Shown piece by piece: positions 33,979-42,589 of a stretch of 64,000 nt of DNA. Under the pieces are notes generated by a model, which saw nothing but the letters and a program-made list of their open reading frames with translations, was not told the DNA's origin and did not search any database. Source of the DNA: Labilibaculum sp. (GTDB taxonomy: Bacteria > Bacteroidota > Bacteroidia > Bacteroidales > Marinifilaceae); NCBI RefSeq assembly GCF_963664555.1, contig NZ_OY761461.1, forward strand, positions 2,046,001 through 2,110,000, read 5' to 3'. How positions within the stretch are numbered: the first letter of the stretch is position 1; each line of letters starts with the position of its first letter. Made by a program: the position numbers and the translations under genes.

Positions 33979-34599
33979 ATGAAAATGAGATTGATATTGG
34001 CATCTGTACTTATTCCATTAGGAATTATTATTGCTGCAGTGCCTGAAAATACGACCAAGCCGTTTCGTTTAACTGCTGGTGAATTGCTTAATGAGATACA
34101 TGAAGGAACTCAATTTATAAGCACCGATCAAATCGCTGATATGTTGGTGCAAAAAGATCCAAGTCTTCAATTAATTGATGTACGTGCTCAGGCAGAGTTT
34201 GAAAAATATAATCTTCCGGGATCTGTTAATATCCCGCTTTCTGATCTTTTATCGGAAGAATGGAATGATTTTTTAGATCAAGGCGTAAAAATGAATGTGT
34301 TTTATTCCAATGGCAATTTGAAGGCAAATGAAGCCTGGATGATTACTCGCCAGTTGGGATTTAAGAATAATTACGTTCTTCAGGGTGGTTTAAATTATTG
34401 GGCTGAAACGATTCTTAATCCACAAGCTCCAAAATCTGTTCTTGCTGATGATGAAATTGCAAAATATGATTTCCGTAAAGGGGCAAGCATGGCTCTTGGA
34501 GGAGGGAATGCTGTTGTTTCGAATAGTAATGAAAGCAGTACAGCAAAACCACCTATCGTGAAAAAGAAAAAGAAGAAAAAAGTCGCTGGAGGATGCTAA
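33979..34599 (+). CDS. Exported rhodanese-fold protein without active-site Cys, ending KKK..GGC
   Basis: 206 residues. A signal or anchor helix at about 4-20 is followed by a rhodanese domain (LQLIDVRAQAEFEKYNLPGSVNIPLSDL ... GFKNNYVLQGGLNYW). At the usual active-site Cys the protein has Ser110 (VFYSNGNLKANEAW). The only Cys in the whole protein is the last residue, after seven Lys and VAGG. So sulfur transfer by the normal loop is unlikely, but a C-terminal Cys on a flexible tail could carry sulfur. It follows the two YedE genes by 82 nt in the sulfur operon. Function inferred. Confidence 0.88.
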   Translation: MKMRLILASVLIPLGIIIAAVPENTTKPFRLTAGELLNEIHEGTQFISTDQIADMLVQKDPSLQLIDVRAQAEFEKYNLPGSVNIPLSDLLSEEWNDFLDQGVKMNVFYSNGNLKANEAWMITRQLGFKNNYVLQGGLNYWAETILNPQAPKSVLADDEIAKYDFRKGASMALGGGNAVVSNSNESSTAKPPIVKKKKKKKVAGGC

Positions 34600-34615
34600 T
34601 TTTTGCATTCTTATT

Positions 34616-34651
34616 AAAAAGCCTTTTCGATTAATTTCGGAAAGGCTTTTT
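34616..34651 (+). terminator. Intrinsic terminator of the sulfur operon
   Basis: Stem AAAAAGCCTTT/AAAGGCTTTTT with extra pairing inside, followed by a T run, 17 nt after the rhodanese-type gene. Confidence 0.85.
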
Positions 34652-34740
34652 TTTGAATAGTATTTTCATATGCGTGCTGTAATGAAGAGATATGTCGATG
34701 AGATTGCAGGTTAAAATCTGTTTAGATTTTGATTTGTGAA

Positions 34741-34748
34741 TACGTTTG
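34741..34748 (+). promoter_or_regulatory. -7 box before the FadL-type gene
   Basis: TACGTTTG, an exact TAnnTTTG. It would give a leader of about 190 nt. The 345-nt gap from 34600 to 34944 holds the terminator above, this box and nothing else recognisable. Confidence 0.4.
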
Positions 34749-34944
34749 TATGTTGCTTATTTACATTCAGTTAAAATAATAGGTTGATAAAAAAAAACAA
34801 CTTTGCAAACTGCTAATATTTAGATAGTTTAAGATGTGTCAGGCTCGATATATAGATATATGATATAAAACATATATGGATGAATATAGAGTTTGTATTT
34901 TGTTCTGGAATCCTAATTATATCAAACTAAATAAAAAACAGAAA

Positions 34945-36270
34945 ATGAAAAATAGTATTAAGATTATTTTTTCGGCTTTAATTGTGATGGCTGGAATCTT
35001 TTCGACTCAGTCTGTTAAAGCAACAGATGGTTATTTTGGCGTTGGCTACGGCGCTCAAAATAAAGGTTTAGCTGGTGCAGGTATTGCATGGTATCAAAAT
35101 TCTTTAATCAGTGGTAATCCTGCTGGTCATGTTTTCCTGGGAACACAATATCAGGTTGGTGTTGGTTTTTTTAATCCAAATCGTGAATACACAGTTACAG
35201 GAAATCCTTCTGGAATGGATAATACTTTTGGTTTACTGCCAGGAAATGTTGAAAGCGATTCTAAATTATTTTTGATGCCCAGTATGGGAGCCAATTGGAT
35301 GATCAATGAGAAAAGTAGTTTCTCTGCTACATTATTTGGAAATGGTGGAATGAACACTAACTATGCACCAACAACCATGCCTGATGGTAGTAAAATGGGA
35401 ACTTTTGGTAGTAATGGTAAAACAGGAGTAGATTTGGGGCAAATGTTTTTAGGTTTAACGTACTCTAGAAAAATAGCAGAAAAGCATAGTTTTGGTATTA
35501 CCGCTTTATTGGCTTACCAATATTTTGAAGCAAAAGGTATTGCTGCTTTTGGACAAATGTCAAGCAATCTTACAAAATTGTCTGATAATGGGCATGACAA
35601 TGCATTTGGTTACGGTGTGAAGTTCGGATATCTTGGGGAGTTGGCTAAAGGATTACACCTTGGAGCTAGTTACCAAACCATGTTGTACATGAGCGAATTT
35701 GATGATTATGCCGGTCTTTTTGCAGAGCAGGGGGATTTTAACATTCCATCTACATGGACTGTTGGTTTGGCTTATGAAATCAACGAAGATTGGGCTGTAA
35801 TGATTGACTATAAAGCGATCAATTATACAGATGTAGCTTCTGTTTCAAATAAAATGCGCACCCCAATGGATCCTGCATTCTCTCCTTTAGGAACAGATAA
35901 AGGTTCAGGTTTTGGTTGGCAAGACATAAATGTTTGGAAATTTGGTGTAGAATATGCTGGCATTGAAGGATGGACTTTAAGAGGAGGTTATTCTCATTGT
36001 GACCAACCAGTTCCTGAAACGGAAGTAATGTTCAATATTTTAGCTCCGGGAATTATCGAAGATCATATTACTTTGGGTTGTTCAAAGACTCTGGGTGATT
36101 CAGGAAAAGCACTTCACTTGGCATTGGTTTATGCATTGCCTGCGAGTGTAAAAGGATTCAATCCTATGGATTTTGATGCTGCTCAAGCGATGCAAGGAAA
36201 TATGATTCCTAATCAAACAATTGAATTGGAAATGAACCAATTCGAAGTAGAGATTGCATTTACTTTTTAA
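34945..36270 (+). CDS. OmpP1/FadL/TodX-family outer-membrane protein
   Basis: 441 residues from the ATG at 34945, giving a proper signal peptide (KNSIKIIFSALIVMAGIFSTQSVKA); the frame upstream to 34876 is not needed. The mature protein opens TDGYFGVGYGAQNKGLAGAG, the FadL N-terminal plug pattern, and ends with a beta-barrel terminal strand FEVEIAFTF. FadL relatives let hydrophobic compounds through the outer membrane. Its place after the sulfur operon might mean uptake of elemental or poly-sulfur, but that is a guess. Confidence 0.9.
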   Translation: MKNSIKIIFSALIVMAGIFSTQSVKATDGYFGVGYGAQNKGLAGAGIAWYQNSLISGNPAGHVFLGTQYQVGVGFFNPNREYTVTGNPSGMDNTFGLLPGNVESDSKLFLMPSMGANWMINEKSSFSATLFGNGGMNTNYAPTTMPDGSKMGTFGSNGKTGVDLGQMFLGLTYSRKIAEKHSFGITALLAYQYFEAKGIAAFGQMSSNLTKLSDNGHDNAFGYGVKFGYLGELAKGLHLGASYQTMLYMSEFDDYAGLFAEQGDFNIPSTWTVGLAYEINEDWAVMIDYKAINYTDVASVSNKMRTPMDPAFSPLGTDKGSGFGWQDINVWKFGVEYAGIEGWTLRGGYSHCDQPVPETEVMFNILAPGIIEDHITLGCSKTLGDSGKALHLALVYALPASVKGFNPMDFDAAQAMQGNMIPNQTIELEMNQFEVEIAFTF

Positions 36271-36286
36271 TACTACATACTGAAGT

Positions 36287-36320
36287 AAAAAGAGGTTTTC
36301 TTTCACGGAAACCTCTTTTT
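36287..36320. terminator. Bidirectional terminator between the FadL-type and ATP-grasp genes
   Basis: Stem AAAAAGAGGTTT/AAACCTCTTTTT, 10-nt loop, T runs on both strands. Confidence 0.85.
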
Positions 36321-36353
36321 TTTAATGTTCTAATATGGGTTCAAAAAGAGAAT

Positions 36354-37394
36354 TTATTTTTTTATTTTACCTGGAAATAAATGATTATATAATCCTTTCA
36401 ATACATCTTTAAATGGTTCGGGTTGCACTCCAAGTTTTCTGTTTTCCTGACTAATCTCAAATACCAATTTCATGTGTTTAATAATTTCCTGATAGGCCTT
36501 AAAAAGAGAATAATCAGGATCATAAATATGAGCAGGCTCCGAGTTTGTCCCATTTAATTCAATTATCTTGATATTATTACCATTGTAAAGATCTTCCAGG
36601 CTGTTTACTTTCAAATCAAACCGACCATAGTAATAACCATCAAGAGGCTGAGCAATTTCACGAAAAACGTTAACCAGCCGGTCATTAATTAAATGATTTC
36701 CATCCAGAAATTTTGTGCCTCGGTTATGATTTCCAATAGGCTCCAGTTTGTAGGTAATACCCGATGGAATAATTTGATTCCATTTCGAATGATATTTCTT
36801 TTTTAAATAGGAAATTCTGCTTTTAGCCCGAACGTTTTCAGTTAGTAATTCACTAAATCTGGATTTTCCATTTCCTGTGATTTTTAAGAATTCTTTTCTT
36901 ACTATTGAAGTGATTCCATCCTTTGAAGAGATTGGGAACCGATGATAAAAAACACCCAATTCAATCGGAAAGTCAATAAATTCCTGAACAAGAATATCCT
37001 CATTTTGAGTTTGTAAAAACAGGTTTAAATCTTGTTTGTTATCAATCTTTTCAACACCAATACCTCTTTCTCCAACATTAGGTTTGCAAACAACTGGGAA
37101 ATCAAATTCATGTTCAATCATTCTCGCATAAACAGTCTCTGTAATTTCACCCTTTATCGAAAGAAACCCTTTGGGGATGTATTTAGGGTCAATAAAATTG
37201 AGCATTTTTATTTTATCCATTCCGAAAGCACCCCCGAATTTCATGCTTGGGTTGGCGGCTGTGAAGTAGGAAAACGAATGAGCTTTTATTGCTAAATAAA
37301 TTCCATATCCGTATACTGGAAAGTAAAACATCCAGAAAGGCCAGAATTCAAAATGAAACCATTTTGACAGGAAAAAGGGTAGTTTTATTTTCAT
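36354..37394 (-). CDS. ATP-grasp domain protein
   Basis: 346 residues from the ATG at 37394; TTG three codons earlier is possible. The N-terminus has a hydrophobic aromatic stretch (FEFWPFWMFYFPVYGYGIYLAI) that may bind the membrane. The ATP-grasp fold is seen in FPVVCKPNVGERGIGVEKI (nucleotide-binding Lys and glycine loop), ILVQEFIDFPIELGVFYHR, GYYYGRFDLKV and IKIIELNGTNSEP (metal-binding Glu and Asn). It probably joins a carboxylate to an amine or thiol. Substrate unknown. Confidence 0.85.
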   Translation of the reverse strand: MKIKLPFFLSKWFHFEFWPFWMFYFPVYGYGIYLAIKAHSFSYFTAANPSMKFGGAFGMDKIKMLNFIDPKYIPKGFLSIKGEITETVYARMIEHEFDFPVVCKPNVGERGIGVEKIDNKQDLNLFLQTQNEDILVQEFIDFPIELGVFYHRFPISSKDGITSIVRKEFLKITGNGKSRFSELLTENVRAKSRISYLKKKYHSKWNQIIPSGITYKLEPIGNHNRGTKFLDGNHLINDRLVNVFREIAQPLDGYYYGRFDLKVNSLEDLYNGNNIKIIELNGTNSEPAHIYDPDYSLFKAYQEIIKHMKLVFEISQENRKLGVQPEPFKDVLKGLYNHLFPGKIKK

Positions 37395-37610
37395 CCGCAG
37401 CAAATCTTTTTTTTGTGAGAGTTTGTTCTAATTAATGCTCTTAAGAATATTGATAATTAATTGGGTAGATAAAGCATTTATTTAAGACTGAAAATACAGA
37501 TTTATGCAATTCATCCGACATCGATTCATTTATAAAACTGTTTTCTATGAATTATTTTCATATTTTGATATCTTTCCATAGTATCCAATAATTTACAGAA
37601 ATTCATTTTT

Positions 37611-38126
37611 ATGCAAACAGTCTCTGTCTCTAAAATCATAATCAATCAGCTAATTGACCTTTGTGAGAAACTTTCTACAAAACAGTATTCTGCTTCGTTG
37701 CATCTTTTGATGAATAATTCGATAGGAAAACACATTCGTCATATTGCAGAGTTTTACGATATTTTAAAGGATAGTTGCAACGCAGATTCTGTTCTGTGTT
37801 ACGATAATAGAGAGCATTGCAGTAGAACTGAAACAGAAAAAAAAGTGGCTGTAAAAAGATTTAAAGATGTCCTGAATTGGTTGAATGATATTGATGAAAA
37901 TTTGATTCTTAAATTGAATGTAAGTTACGACAAGGTTGCAAATGAAGGTTTTGATATCGATACCAGTTTGCAAAGAGAATTGGTCTACAATATTGAACAT
38001 GCCATTCATCACATGGCAATTATTCGAATTGCGATAAAACAGGAATTTCCTGATATTGAATTGGACAAGCACTTTGGAGTAGCTTATTCTACCATCAGAT
38101 TTAGAGATGATCTATGTGCACATTAA
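37611..38126 (+). CDS. DinB-like protein
   Basis: 171 residues of helical type. SIGKHIRHIAEFYDIL early and NIEHAIHHMAIIRI late supply the His residues expected for the metal site of a DinB/YfiT four-helix bundle. Function unknown; relatives include thiol transferases. It overlaps the NRDE gene by 13 nt, so they are cotranscribed and probably act together. Confidence 0.78.
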   Translation: MQTVSVSKIIINQLIDLCEKLSTKQYSASLHLLMNNSIGKHIRHIAEFYDILKDSCNADSVLCYDNREHCSRTETEKKVAVKRFKDVLNWLNDIDENLILKLNVSYDKVANEGFDIDTSLQRELVYNIEHAIHHMAIIRIAIKQEFPDIELDKHFGVAYSTIRFRDDLCAH

Positions 38127-38842
38127 CCTACATACCTATTGGCCCGGATGATTTTTTCTTCACTACAAATAGAGATGAAAATCCAAAAAGAGAAGCCGAA
38201 TTTCCTAAAGAATATCTTATTGGAGAGTCATTTGTACTTTATCCAAAAGAAAAAACTGCTAAAGGAACTTGGATGATGTGTCATGAAAATGATTTCGCGC
38301 TTTGTTTGTTGAATGGAGCCTTTGAAAAACACATATATAAACCTCCTTATAAAAAGAGTAGGGGTGTTATGGTTCTCGAATTTTTAGAATTTGCATCAAC
38401 CATTGATTTTCTTAAATATTACGATTTTAGTGGGATGGAACCATTCACTTTACTTGTTTTAAAATATAAAGACTCACGAAGTTTGGAAGAGATACGTTGG
38501 GATGGAGAAACATTTCACTATCGGAGGCTGAATTCCTCAAAGCCTAACATTTGGTCATCCTCTACTTTGTATAATAAAGAAGCTCGGGAAATGCGTCAAC
38601 ACTGGTTTGATAATTGGCTTGGCAAGTGTAATAATTTTTCAAGTGAAGAAATACTCAGTTTTCATAAAACAACAGGTAAAGATGATACTTTTAACGGATT
38701 AGTGATGAATCGGAATGAGAAAGTGAAAACTCTTAGCATAACACAAATCCGGCGAGAGAACAAGATTGTTTCGATGCATCACCATGACTTAAAAAAGAAT
38801 AAATCCCGATATGTTTGTTTTAGCAAAAAGAGCCTCATTTGA
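38114..38842 (+). CDS. NRDE (TANGO2-like) protein
   Basis: 242 residues. It begins MCTLTYIPIGPDDFFFTTNRDENPKRE, with the Cys2 nucleophile and the NRDE box that name the family. Human TANGO2 belongs here; the bacterial role is unknown, an N-terminal-nucleophile hydrolase is likely. Overlaps the DinB-like gene. Confidence 0.9.
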   Translation: MCTLTYIPIGPDDFFFTTNRDENPKREAEFPKEYLIGESFVLYPKEKTAKGTWMMCHENDFALCLLNGAFEKHIYKPPYKKSRGVMVLEFLEFASTIDFLKYYDFSGMEPFTLLVLKYKDSRSLEEIRWDGETFHYRRLNSSKPNIWSSSTLYNKEAREMRQHWFDNWLGKCNNFSSEEILSFHKTTGKDDTFNGLVMNRNEKVKTLSITQIRRENKIVSMHHHDLKKNKSRYVCFSKKSLI

Positions 38843-38852
38843 GGCTCTTTTT
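38825..38852. terminator. Bidirectional terminator overlapping the NRDE stop
   Basis: AAAAAGAGCCTC/GAGGCTCTTTTT with a 4-nt loop. The TGA of the NRDE gene is in the stem; pckA ends 9 nt beyond on the other strand. Confidence 0.88.
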
Positions 38853-38860
38853 AAGTTTAG

Positions 38861-40519
38861 TTATTTTCCCGGACATTGAGAAATAATTCCTGGATCCAGA
38901 TCTTGGTTACCATATGATTTATCGAAACTGGCAGAAAATTTATTTGCTAAATTTTCGGCTGTTTTTTGATATTCGTCTTTGTTTTCCCAAGTGTTAATTG
39001 GGTTAAGAATTTCGCTTGGTACATTTTCACAAGCCGTTGGAATGTTTAAGTGAAATAATTTATTCTCAATAAAGTCTACTTTATCTAATTTGCCTTTTAA
39101 AGCCGCATCAACCATTGCTCTGGTGTACTTTAGCTTTATCCTCGATCCGGTGCCGTATGAACCTCCGCTCCAACCTGTATTAATCAGGAATACGTTGGTA
39201 TTGTGTTTATCCATCTTGTCGCCAAGCATTTCGGCATAAATGTTAGGATTACACGGCATGAATGGCTGACCAAAAAATCTCGAGAAGGTTGCCTGAGGTT
39301 CTGTAACTCCCGTTTCAGTACCTGCTAGTTTTGAAGTGTATCCCATTAAGAACCATAACATTGCCTGTTCCTTGCTTAGTTTTGATATTGGTGGAATTAC
39401 TCCATACGCATCTGCAGTTAAAAACAAGATTGTATTGGGATGGCCGGCTTTCGAGCTTTCCTTTATATTATTAAGGAATGAAAGAGGATAACTTGCTCTT
39501 GAATTAGGAGTGAATCTATCATCGAAAAAATCGATCTCTCCATCAGGGTAAATCATTGCATTCTCAATGATTGCACCATGTTTAGTGTAATCAGCCTCAT
39601 GCATTACAGCTTCATAAATTTCAGGCTCATTTTCTGGTTTGATATCGATCATTTTTGCATAACAGCCATTTTCAAAATTGAAAATACCTTCATCACTCCA
39701 GCCATGCTCATCATCTCCTAGTAAGGCTCTTTCCGGATCGGCAGATAAGGTTGTTTTTCCTGTTCCTGAAAGTCCTAATAATAGGGCTGAATCACCATTT
39801 ACCCCTTCGTTAGCTGAACAATGTAGAGGCAATACTCCTTTAAAAGGAAGATAGTAATTCATTACTGTAAACATTAACTTTTTCATACTTCCCATATAAG
39901 AGGAACCATAAACAATGCCAATCTTCTTATCAAAGTCCACTACTACACAGATGTCGGAAGTTTCTCCATTTGGTTGGTTACGAACCAAACCTTTGTAGCG
40001 ATCTTTATCCAATTTGTCTTTTGGCAGAGCAATCAAAAAGAATTGCTCATCAGCAAAAATTGATTGGTTGATGTCATCAGGAGTTGGTCTAAACATATTG
40101 TCAATAAAAACCTGACTTAGTGCTTTATCGCAAATTGTTTTTACACGCAGTGCATATTTAGAATCTGCACCAATTACTCTGTCTGTTGTAAATATAGTTT
40201 TCTTCTTACCTATTACTTTTAAGGCATCTTCAAAAATCAACGCAAACGTTTGCGGATTCATGCCGATATTATTAGGCGAAGACCAGTCTATATTTAACTC
40301 ACTTTCCGGATTTCTTACAATGTAAGTATCCTTAGGACTTCTTCCGGTCGAATTCGAAGGAGTCCAAGTGGCCAATGCACCATTTCTGGTTAAAACGGCC
40401 TCTTTGTTATCTACTGCTAAAGATATAAGAACTTCTCTTGGTAGATTTTCCTGAATGTTGGAATGCAGTTTTAACGATTTTTTTAAATCTTCAATCATGC
40501 TAATTTCAATGGTGTTCAT
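38861..40519 (-). CDS. pckA: Phosphoenolpyruvate carboxykinase (ATP)
   Basis: 552 residues. It interconverts oxaloacetate and PEP; in many anaerobic Bacteroidetes it runs toward oxaloacetate during fermentation. Seen are the kinase P-loop LLGLSGTGKTTLS, the metal site LLGDDEHGWSDEGIFNFENGCYAK, and the substrate Arg in PNSRASYPL. A second ATG lies at codon 8 (40498). Pyruvate kinase is 2 kb away. Confidence 0.97.
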   Translation of the reverse strand: MNTIEISMIEDLKKSLKLHSNIQENLPREVLISLAVDNKEAVLTRNGALATWTPSNSTGRSPKDTYIVRNPESELNIDWSSPNNIGMNPQTFALIFEDALKVIGKKKTIFTTDRVIGADSKYALRVKTICDKALSQVFIDNMFRPTPDDINQSIFADEQFFLIALPKDKLDKDRYKGLVRNQPNGETSDICVVVDFDKKIGIVYGSSYMGSMKKLMFTVMNYYLPFKGVLPLHCSANEGVNGDSALLLGLSGTGKTTLSADPERALLGDDEHGWSDEGIFNFENGCYAKMIDIKPENEPEIYEAVMHEADYTKHGAIIENAMIYPDGEIDFFDDRFTPNSRASYPLSFLNNIKESSKAGHPNTILFLTADAYGVIPPISKLSKEQAMLWFLMGYTSKLAGTETGVTEPQATFSRFFGQPFMPCNPNIYAEMLGDKMDKHNTNVFLINTGWSGGSYGTGSRIKLKYTRAMVDAALKGKLDKVDFIENKLFHLNIPTACENVPSEILNPINTWENKDEYQKTAENLANKFSASFDKSYGNQDLDPGIISQCPGK

Positions 40520-40939
40520 GTAACATTTTTTTAGGTTTGGTATTCAAAAGTATGACTATATATAGATTAATCCTACTATGTAGATATTATTTTTGCATTT
40601 TTGTTGTATTATTTTTCAATAAGATTTTGTAGTTTTACCGTGGCGAAGATTGGTTCGAACATGTTCATTAACAGTAGGTTTAGTAGGGTTATTACTTTAT
40701 ATTGTTGATTAAGAAAATCTTCACTGCCTGAATTACAATCGTTTGCATTGATAATATTATTATAAGCAAGACTCTTTTTTATCTTTAGAATAATGCAGAC
40801 AAACCTTTCATTAAATTATTACAGAACTGATTTTTTTTTGAAAAAAAAACCTCCAAAAGTAATCTTTTGAAGGTTTTAAAAATATGCGTACTGTATTTTA
40901 ACCGTTATTATTTTCAATAATGGTCATTTTTAATACAAA
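40520..40939. other. 420-nt gap between pckA and the xerD-like gene
   Basis: It holds a -7 box for pckA (TACTTTTG on the minus strand, 40545-40552), a perfect 10-bp palindrome GAACATGTTC (40657-40666) of unknown role, and the terminator of the recombinase gene at its far end. No coding or RNA gene seen. Confidence 0.5.
40846..40877 (-). terminator. Intrinsic terminator after the xerD-like gene
   Basis: AAAACCTCCAAAAG/CTTTTGAAGGTTTT, one mismatch, 4-nt loop, followed on the minus strand by a T run. Confidence 0.8.
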
Positions 40940-41845
40940 TTAATCTTTTGAACGAGGATGGAAATTTTTAATAGTTTCCTTTAAGTATTCTCTATCCAAA
41001 TGAGTATAGATTTCTGTAGTAAGAATAGATTCGTGTCCTAACATTTCTTGCACAGCTCTTAAGTCAGCTCCACCTTCAACTAAATGAGAAGCGAAAGAGT
41101 GACGGAATGTGTGAGGAGAAACATTTTTCTTCAATCCAACTTTTTTAGATAGATTTTTAATAATAGTAAAAATCATAACACGAGAAAGTTTACGACCTCT
41201 TCTGTTCAAGAAAAGAATGTCTTCACTGTCCTTATCGATATTTAATTTTCCACGGTAGCTCTTAAGATAGATTTTGATCTCTTTTTTCGCTTTTTTTCCG
41301 ATTGGAATTAAACGCTCTTTGTTACCTTTTCCATGAATTTTAATAAAACCCATTCTAAAATGCAGGTTAGATACACGCAAGTCAATTAATTCTGATACAC
41401 GTAATCCACAAGAATATAGTGTTTCAAGAATTGCTCTGTTTCTTTGACCTTCAGCTTTATTCATGTCAACAGCCTTAACCAAAACATCAATTTCTTCCGT
41501 TGTTAAGGTGTCAGGTAGTTTGCGGCCAATTTTTGGAGCCTCTAACAATGCAGTAGGATTCTTTTCAATAATTTCTTCCAGTAATAAGTATTTAAAAAAT
41601 GCTTTAATACCAGAAATAACACGAGCTTGAGTTCTAGGACTTGTACCTGCATCATTAATCCAGGCAACAAAATCTTTCAAGTGTTGAAGAATAACTTCTT
41701 CCGGAGCAACCTCCATGTTCTTTTCTCTAAAGAAGGTTGTCAGTTTTGTAATGTCATTAATATAAGCATCTACTGAGTTCTTGGAAAGATTCTTCTCCAA
41801 AGTTAGGTAGGTCTTAAAATTTTCAATTGTTGTTGTCCATTTCAT
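40940..41845 (-). CDS. xerD: Tyrosine recombinase XerD
   Basis: 301 residues, standard length. SAM-like N-terminal domain (FKTYLTLEKNLSKNSVDAYINDI) and catalytic domain with Arg in SCGLRVSELIDL, Lys in IHGKGNKERLIP, His-x-x-Arg in SPHTFRHSFASHLVEGGA, and His and Tyr in LGHESILTTEIYTHLD. It resolves chromosome dimers together with a second Xer protein and FtsK, which is encoded 8 kb away. Confidence 0.93.
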   Translation of the reverse strand: MKWTTTIENFKTYLTLEKNLSKNSVDAYINDITKLTTFFREKNMEVAPEEVILQHLKDFVAWINDAGTSPRTQARVISGIKAFFKYLLLEEIIEKNPTALLEAPKIGRKLPDTLTTEEIDVLVKAVDMNKAEGQRNRAILETLYSCGLRVSELIDLRVSNLHFRMGFIKIHGKGNKERLIPIGKKAKKEIKIYLKSYRGKLNIDKDSEDILFLNRRGRKLSRVMIFTIIKNLSKKVGLKKNVSPHTFRHSFASHLVEGGADLRAVQEMLGHESILTTEIYTHLDREYLKETIKNFHPRSKD

Positions 41846-42028
41846 TTTATTCAGTTTTTAGTATGTAGTTTAGTTGTAAGTAATACCATTTTATTATTAG
41901 TTTTACTCAAGTACTAATAATATACGAATTCTTTATGATAAAACTTGTCTGCAATTTAAAAAAATATTACGTAAGCTGACAATTTTTTTTACACTTCTTT
42001 ATGTTTAACCTTAAAATACTTTGACAAG

Positions 42029-42460
42029 ATGAATTTTTTAATCATTAATGGTCCCAACTTAAATTTGCTCGGAACCCGTGAAAAATCTATATATGGAGAG
42101 GTTTCCTTCGAAACTTATTTTGAACAGCTACAGGTGTTATATAGTAAAATTAAACTCGAATATTACCAGTCTAACATCGAGGGGGAATTGATAAATGAAT
42201 TACATCGTGTAGGTTTTAGTTATGATGGAATTGTTCTCAATGCAGGAGCATACACTCATACCTCTCTTGCCCTTGCTGATGCTATATCTGCTGTAAATAC
42301 ACCGGTTGTGGAAGTTCACATTTCTAATGTACATAAAAGAGAGTGTGTAAGGCATTCTACCATGATCGGGAAGGCTTGTTTAGGTACTATTTCAGGTTTC
42401 GGAATGGATTCATATCGATTAGGAATCGAGGGGTTATTAAATTATTGTGACAAAAGGTAA
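42029..42460 (+). CDS. aroQ: 3-Dehydroquinate dehydratase, type II
   Basis: 143 residues, typical. Shikimate pathway; product leads to chorismate, the starting point for menF. Motifs INGPNLNLLGTREKSIYG (with the catalytic Tyr further in the loop), NAGAYTHTSLALADAI and VEVHISNVHKRE. Divergent from xerD. Confidence 0.96.
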   Translation: MNFLIINGPNLNLLGTREKSIYGEVSFETYFEQLQVLYSKIKLEYYQSNIEGELINELHRVGFSYDGIVLNAGAYTHTSLALADAISAVNTPVVEVHISNVHKRECVRHSTMIGKACLGTISGFGMDSYRLGIEGLLNYCDKR

Positions 42461-42548
42461 TATTTTTTTGATAAATGATTTTTTTTTGTATGTTTTATAT
42501 TATGGGTAAGTAGTTGATGGCTTATTAAATTGGTTTTGAGAAATTGAG

Positions 42549-42556
42549 TATCTTTG
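42549..42556 (+). promoter_or_regulatory. -7 box before pyruvate kinase
   Basis: TATCTTTG, an exact TAnnTTTG match, 33 nt before the pyk start codon and 2 nt before the ATG of a 26-codon ORF that overlaps pyk. Confidence 0.5.
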
Positions 42557-42589
42557 CCATGCCAAAACTAAAATTGAAAGAGTTACTCG

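Noticed and set aside
40640..40680. tRNA-like GGTTCGAAC word
   Set aside because: It resembles a T-loop, but no acceptor or anticodon stems can be built around it; it is part of the palindrome GAACATGTTC.
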